Shown here: positions 6,218-6,680 of the stretch, in pieces
Layout: each line of letters opens with the position of its first letter
How positions within the stretch are numbered: position 1 is the stretch's first letter
NCBI GenBank assembly: GCA_002771395.1
Contig: PCSS01000266.1
Span: forward strand, 358-7,037
Reading direction: 5' to 3'
Origin: Bacteroidetes bacterium CG23_combo_of_CG06-09_8_20_14_all_32_9
GTDB taxonomy: Bacteria > Bacteroidota > Bacteroidia > Bacteroidales > GWA2-32-17
DNA length: 6,680 nt
Notes under the pieces: model-generated
Databases searched by the model: none
The model's input: only the letters and a program-made list of their open reading frames with translations
What the model was told of the DNA's origin: nothing
Translations under genes and position numbers: made by a program

Positions 6218-6459
6218 TGTTTGTCCATAATGTCCAATTTCTGCGTTCGAAACTATGGCACGGTTTTAAACCGTGCCATAGTTTGTTAAAAGTTTTAATT
6301 CGTGCAACTTAGCGAAGCTATCTCATTTACCCTGTTAGATATTGTTTTTTTCAGTATCTCGCTGTTCAATGTTATTATCTAACAAGGCAAGCACCAATAG
6401 AAAAAAAATAATATTGTGAGTAATTAGTGGCAAATGTAGATATTACGGACATACTCTAA
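6214..6459. repeat. Foldback element 1 with terminal inverted repeats
   Basis: The left end TTAGTGTTTGTCCATAAT (6214-6231) is matched by the reverse complement of the right end, TTAGAGTATGTCCGTAAT (6442-6459), at 15 of 18 positions. The 246-bp interior has no ORF. It holds the perfect palindrome at 6250-6284, a 9-bp inverted pair TGTTAGATA/TATCTAACA (6333-6341, 6376-6384), and the 16-base stretch (6410-6425) shared with the repeat at 929-1018. No transposase is present, so if mobile it would need help from elsewhere (MITE-like). Whether it is one element or several small ones nested together is uncertain. Confidence 0.5.
6250..6284. repeat. Perfect palindrome, REP-like hairpin
   Basis: AAACTATGGCACGGTTT (6250-6266) is the exact reverse complement of 6268-6284, with T6267 at the centre. 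As RNA it would form a stem of about 14 bp with a TTTTAAA loop on either strand. It lies 33 nt after the barrel gene stop and could act as a transcription end or mRNA-stabilising hairpin, but no clear T tract follows. It resembles the short palindromic repeats scattered in Bacteroidota genomes. Confidence 0.7.
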
Positions 6460-6476
6460 TTAGAGTCTGTCTGTAA
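6443..6476. repeat. Palindromic junction between foldback elements 1 and 2
   Basis: TTACGGACATACTCTAA (6443-6459) is followed directly by TTAGAGTCTGTCTGTAA (6460-6476). The second half is the reverse complement of the first with two mismatches. The centre is CTAATTAG. The layout is what results when two elements with inverted ends lie side by side and share a TAATTA-type target. Confidence 0.6.
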
Positions 6477-6662
6477 AGTAACGAAAGCCCCAAGTCCCAA
6501 ATCTCAAGCCAAAAGTCCCAAGGAAAAGACCCAAGAACCAAGTTTCAAATTCCAAGCCCAAGAGCATGGAAAGTATTGTTTTTCCACTTTGAATTTGGGA
6601 CTTGAAATTTGGGCTTAGGGCTTTCATTTTTGAAAATCTTTGATTTTATGAACAGACCCTAA
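6460..6662. mobile_element. MITE-like foldback element 2 with decayed internal repeats
   Basis: About 203 bp without an ORF. The left end TTAGAGTCTGTCTGTAA is matched, with differences, by the reverse complement of the right end TTAGGGTCTGTTCATAA (6646-6662). Inner arms pair too: GAAAGCCC (6483-6490) with GGGCTTTC (6618-6625), and CAAGTCCCAAAT (6491-6502) with ATTTGGGACTTG (6593-6604), both exact, so the unit could fold into a long hairpin. The middle contains degenerate direct repeats of the CCAAGTCCCAAAT type. It would have to be moved by a transposase encoded elsewhere; simple repeat expansion is an alternative origin. Confidence 0.5.
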
Positions 6663-6680
6663 TTAGAGTCTGTCCGTAAT
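6663..6680. repeat. Start of a third foldback element, cut by the window edge
   Basis: TTAGAGTCTGTCCGTAAT repeats the terminal sequence of elements 1 and 2 and directly abuts the right end of element 2 at CTAATTAG. Its remainder lies beyond the window. Confidence 0.5.

Noticed and set aside
6490..6620. CRISPR array from the CCAAGTCCCAAAT repeats
   Set aside because: The repeats are short, degenerate and irregularly spaced, without uniform spacers or cas genes.

Overview
The window looks like a piece of a low-GC Bacteroidota chromosome, probably Bacteroidales-like. Four signs point that way: promoters of the Bacteroidota sigma type (TTTG, 19 nt, TAnnTTTG), lipoproteins with a short Bacteroidota-style lipobox, a secreted protein with a type IX secretion (T9SS) C-terminal sorting domain, and gene starts that mostly lack a Shine-Dalgarno sequence. 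All recognisable genes are on the + strand. I found no tRNA, rRNA or CRISPR array.

Layout. (1) 1-927: a lipoprotein gene of unknown function (copy A) with its -7 promoter element. (2) 926-1018: a small nested foldback repeat, part of which could act as a terminator. (3) 1040-2462: a T9SS-secreted beta-propeller-like protein gene, broken by one frameshift (about 1235-1245) and one in-frame TAA (1995-1997). Read across the two lesions it gives one continuous protein. (4) 2464-3396: an intact, AT-rich SAM-dependent methyltransferase gene with a Trm112-like C-terminal tail, starting 1 nt after the broken gene's stop. (5) 3397-4056: a decay zone holding the 5'-truncated end of a HEAT-repeat-like gene and a small ORF with an unusually strong Shine-Dalgarno and an internal stop. 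(6) 4043-5596: a complete promoter, lipoprotein copy B (about two-thirds identical to copy A by eye), and 7 nt later a secreted protein with a central coiled coil, probably one operon. (7) 5687-6217: a small outer-membrane beta-barrel protein. (8) 6214-6680: no gene, but a row of foldback (MITE-like) elements joined end to end at TAATTAG, containing a perfect 17-bp-arm palindrome and decayed CCAAGTCCCAAAT-type repeats.

How the parts relate. The cell-envelope genes (two lipoproteins, the coiled-coil secreted protein, the barrel protein) look like the native content. The stretch between the two lipoprotein copies holds broken or foreign-looking genes and small repeats, as expected for a site of repeated insertion and decay between two duplicated genes. 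I see no clear new multi-gene system. The points most worth a second look are the tandem foldback array (one element end appears to supply the stop codon of the barrel gene), the duplicated lipoprotein with conserved promoter spacing, and the doubly broken T9SS gene. No database search was possible, so family names rest on recognised motifs.
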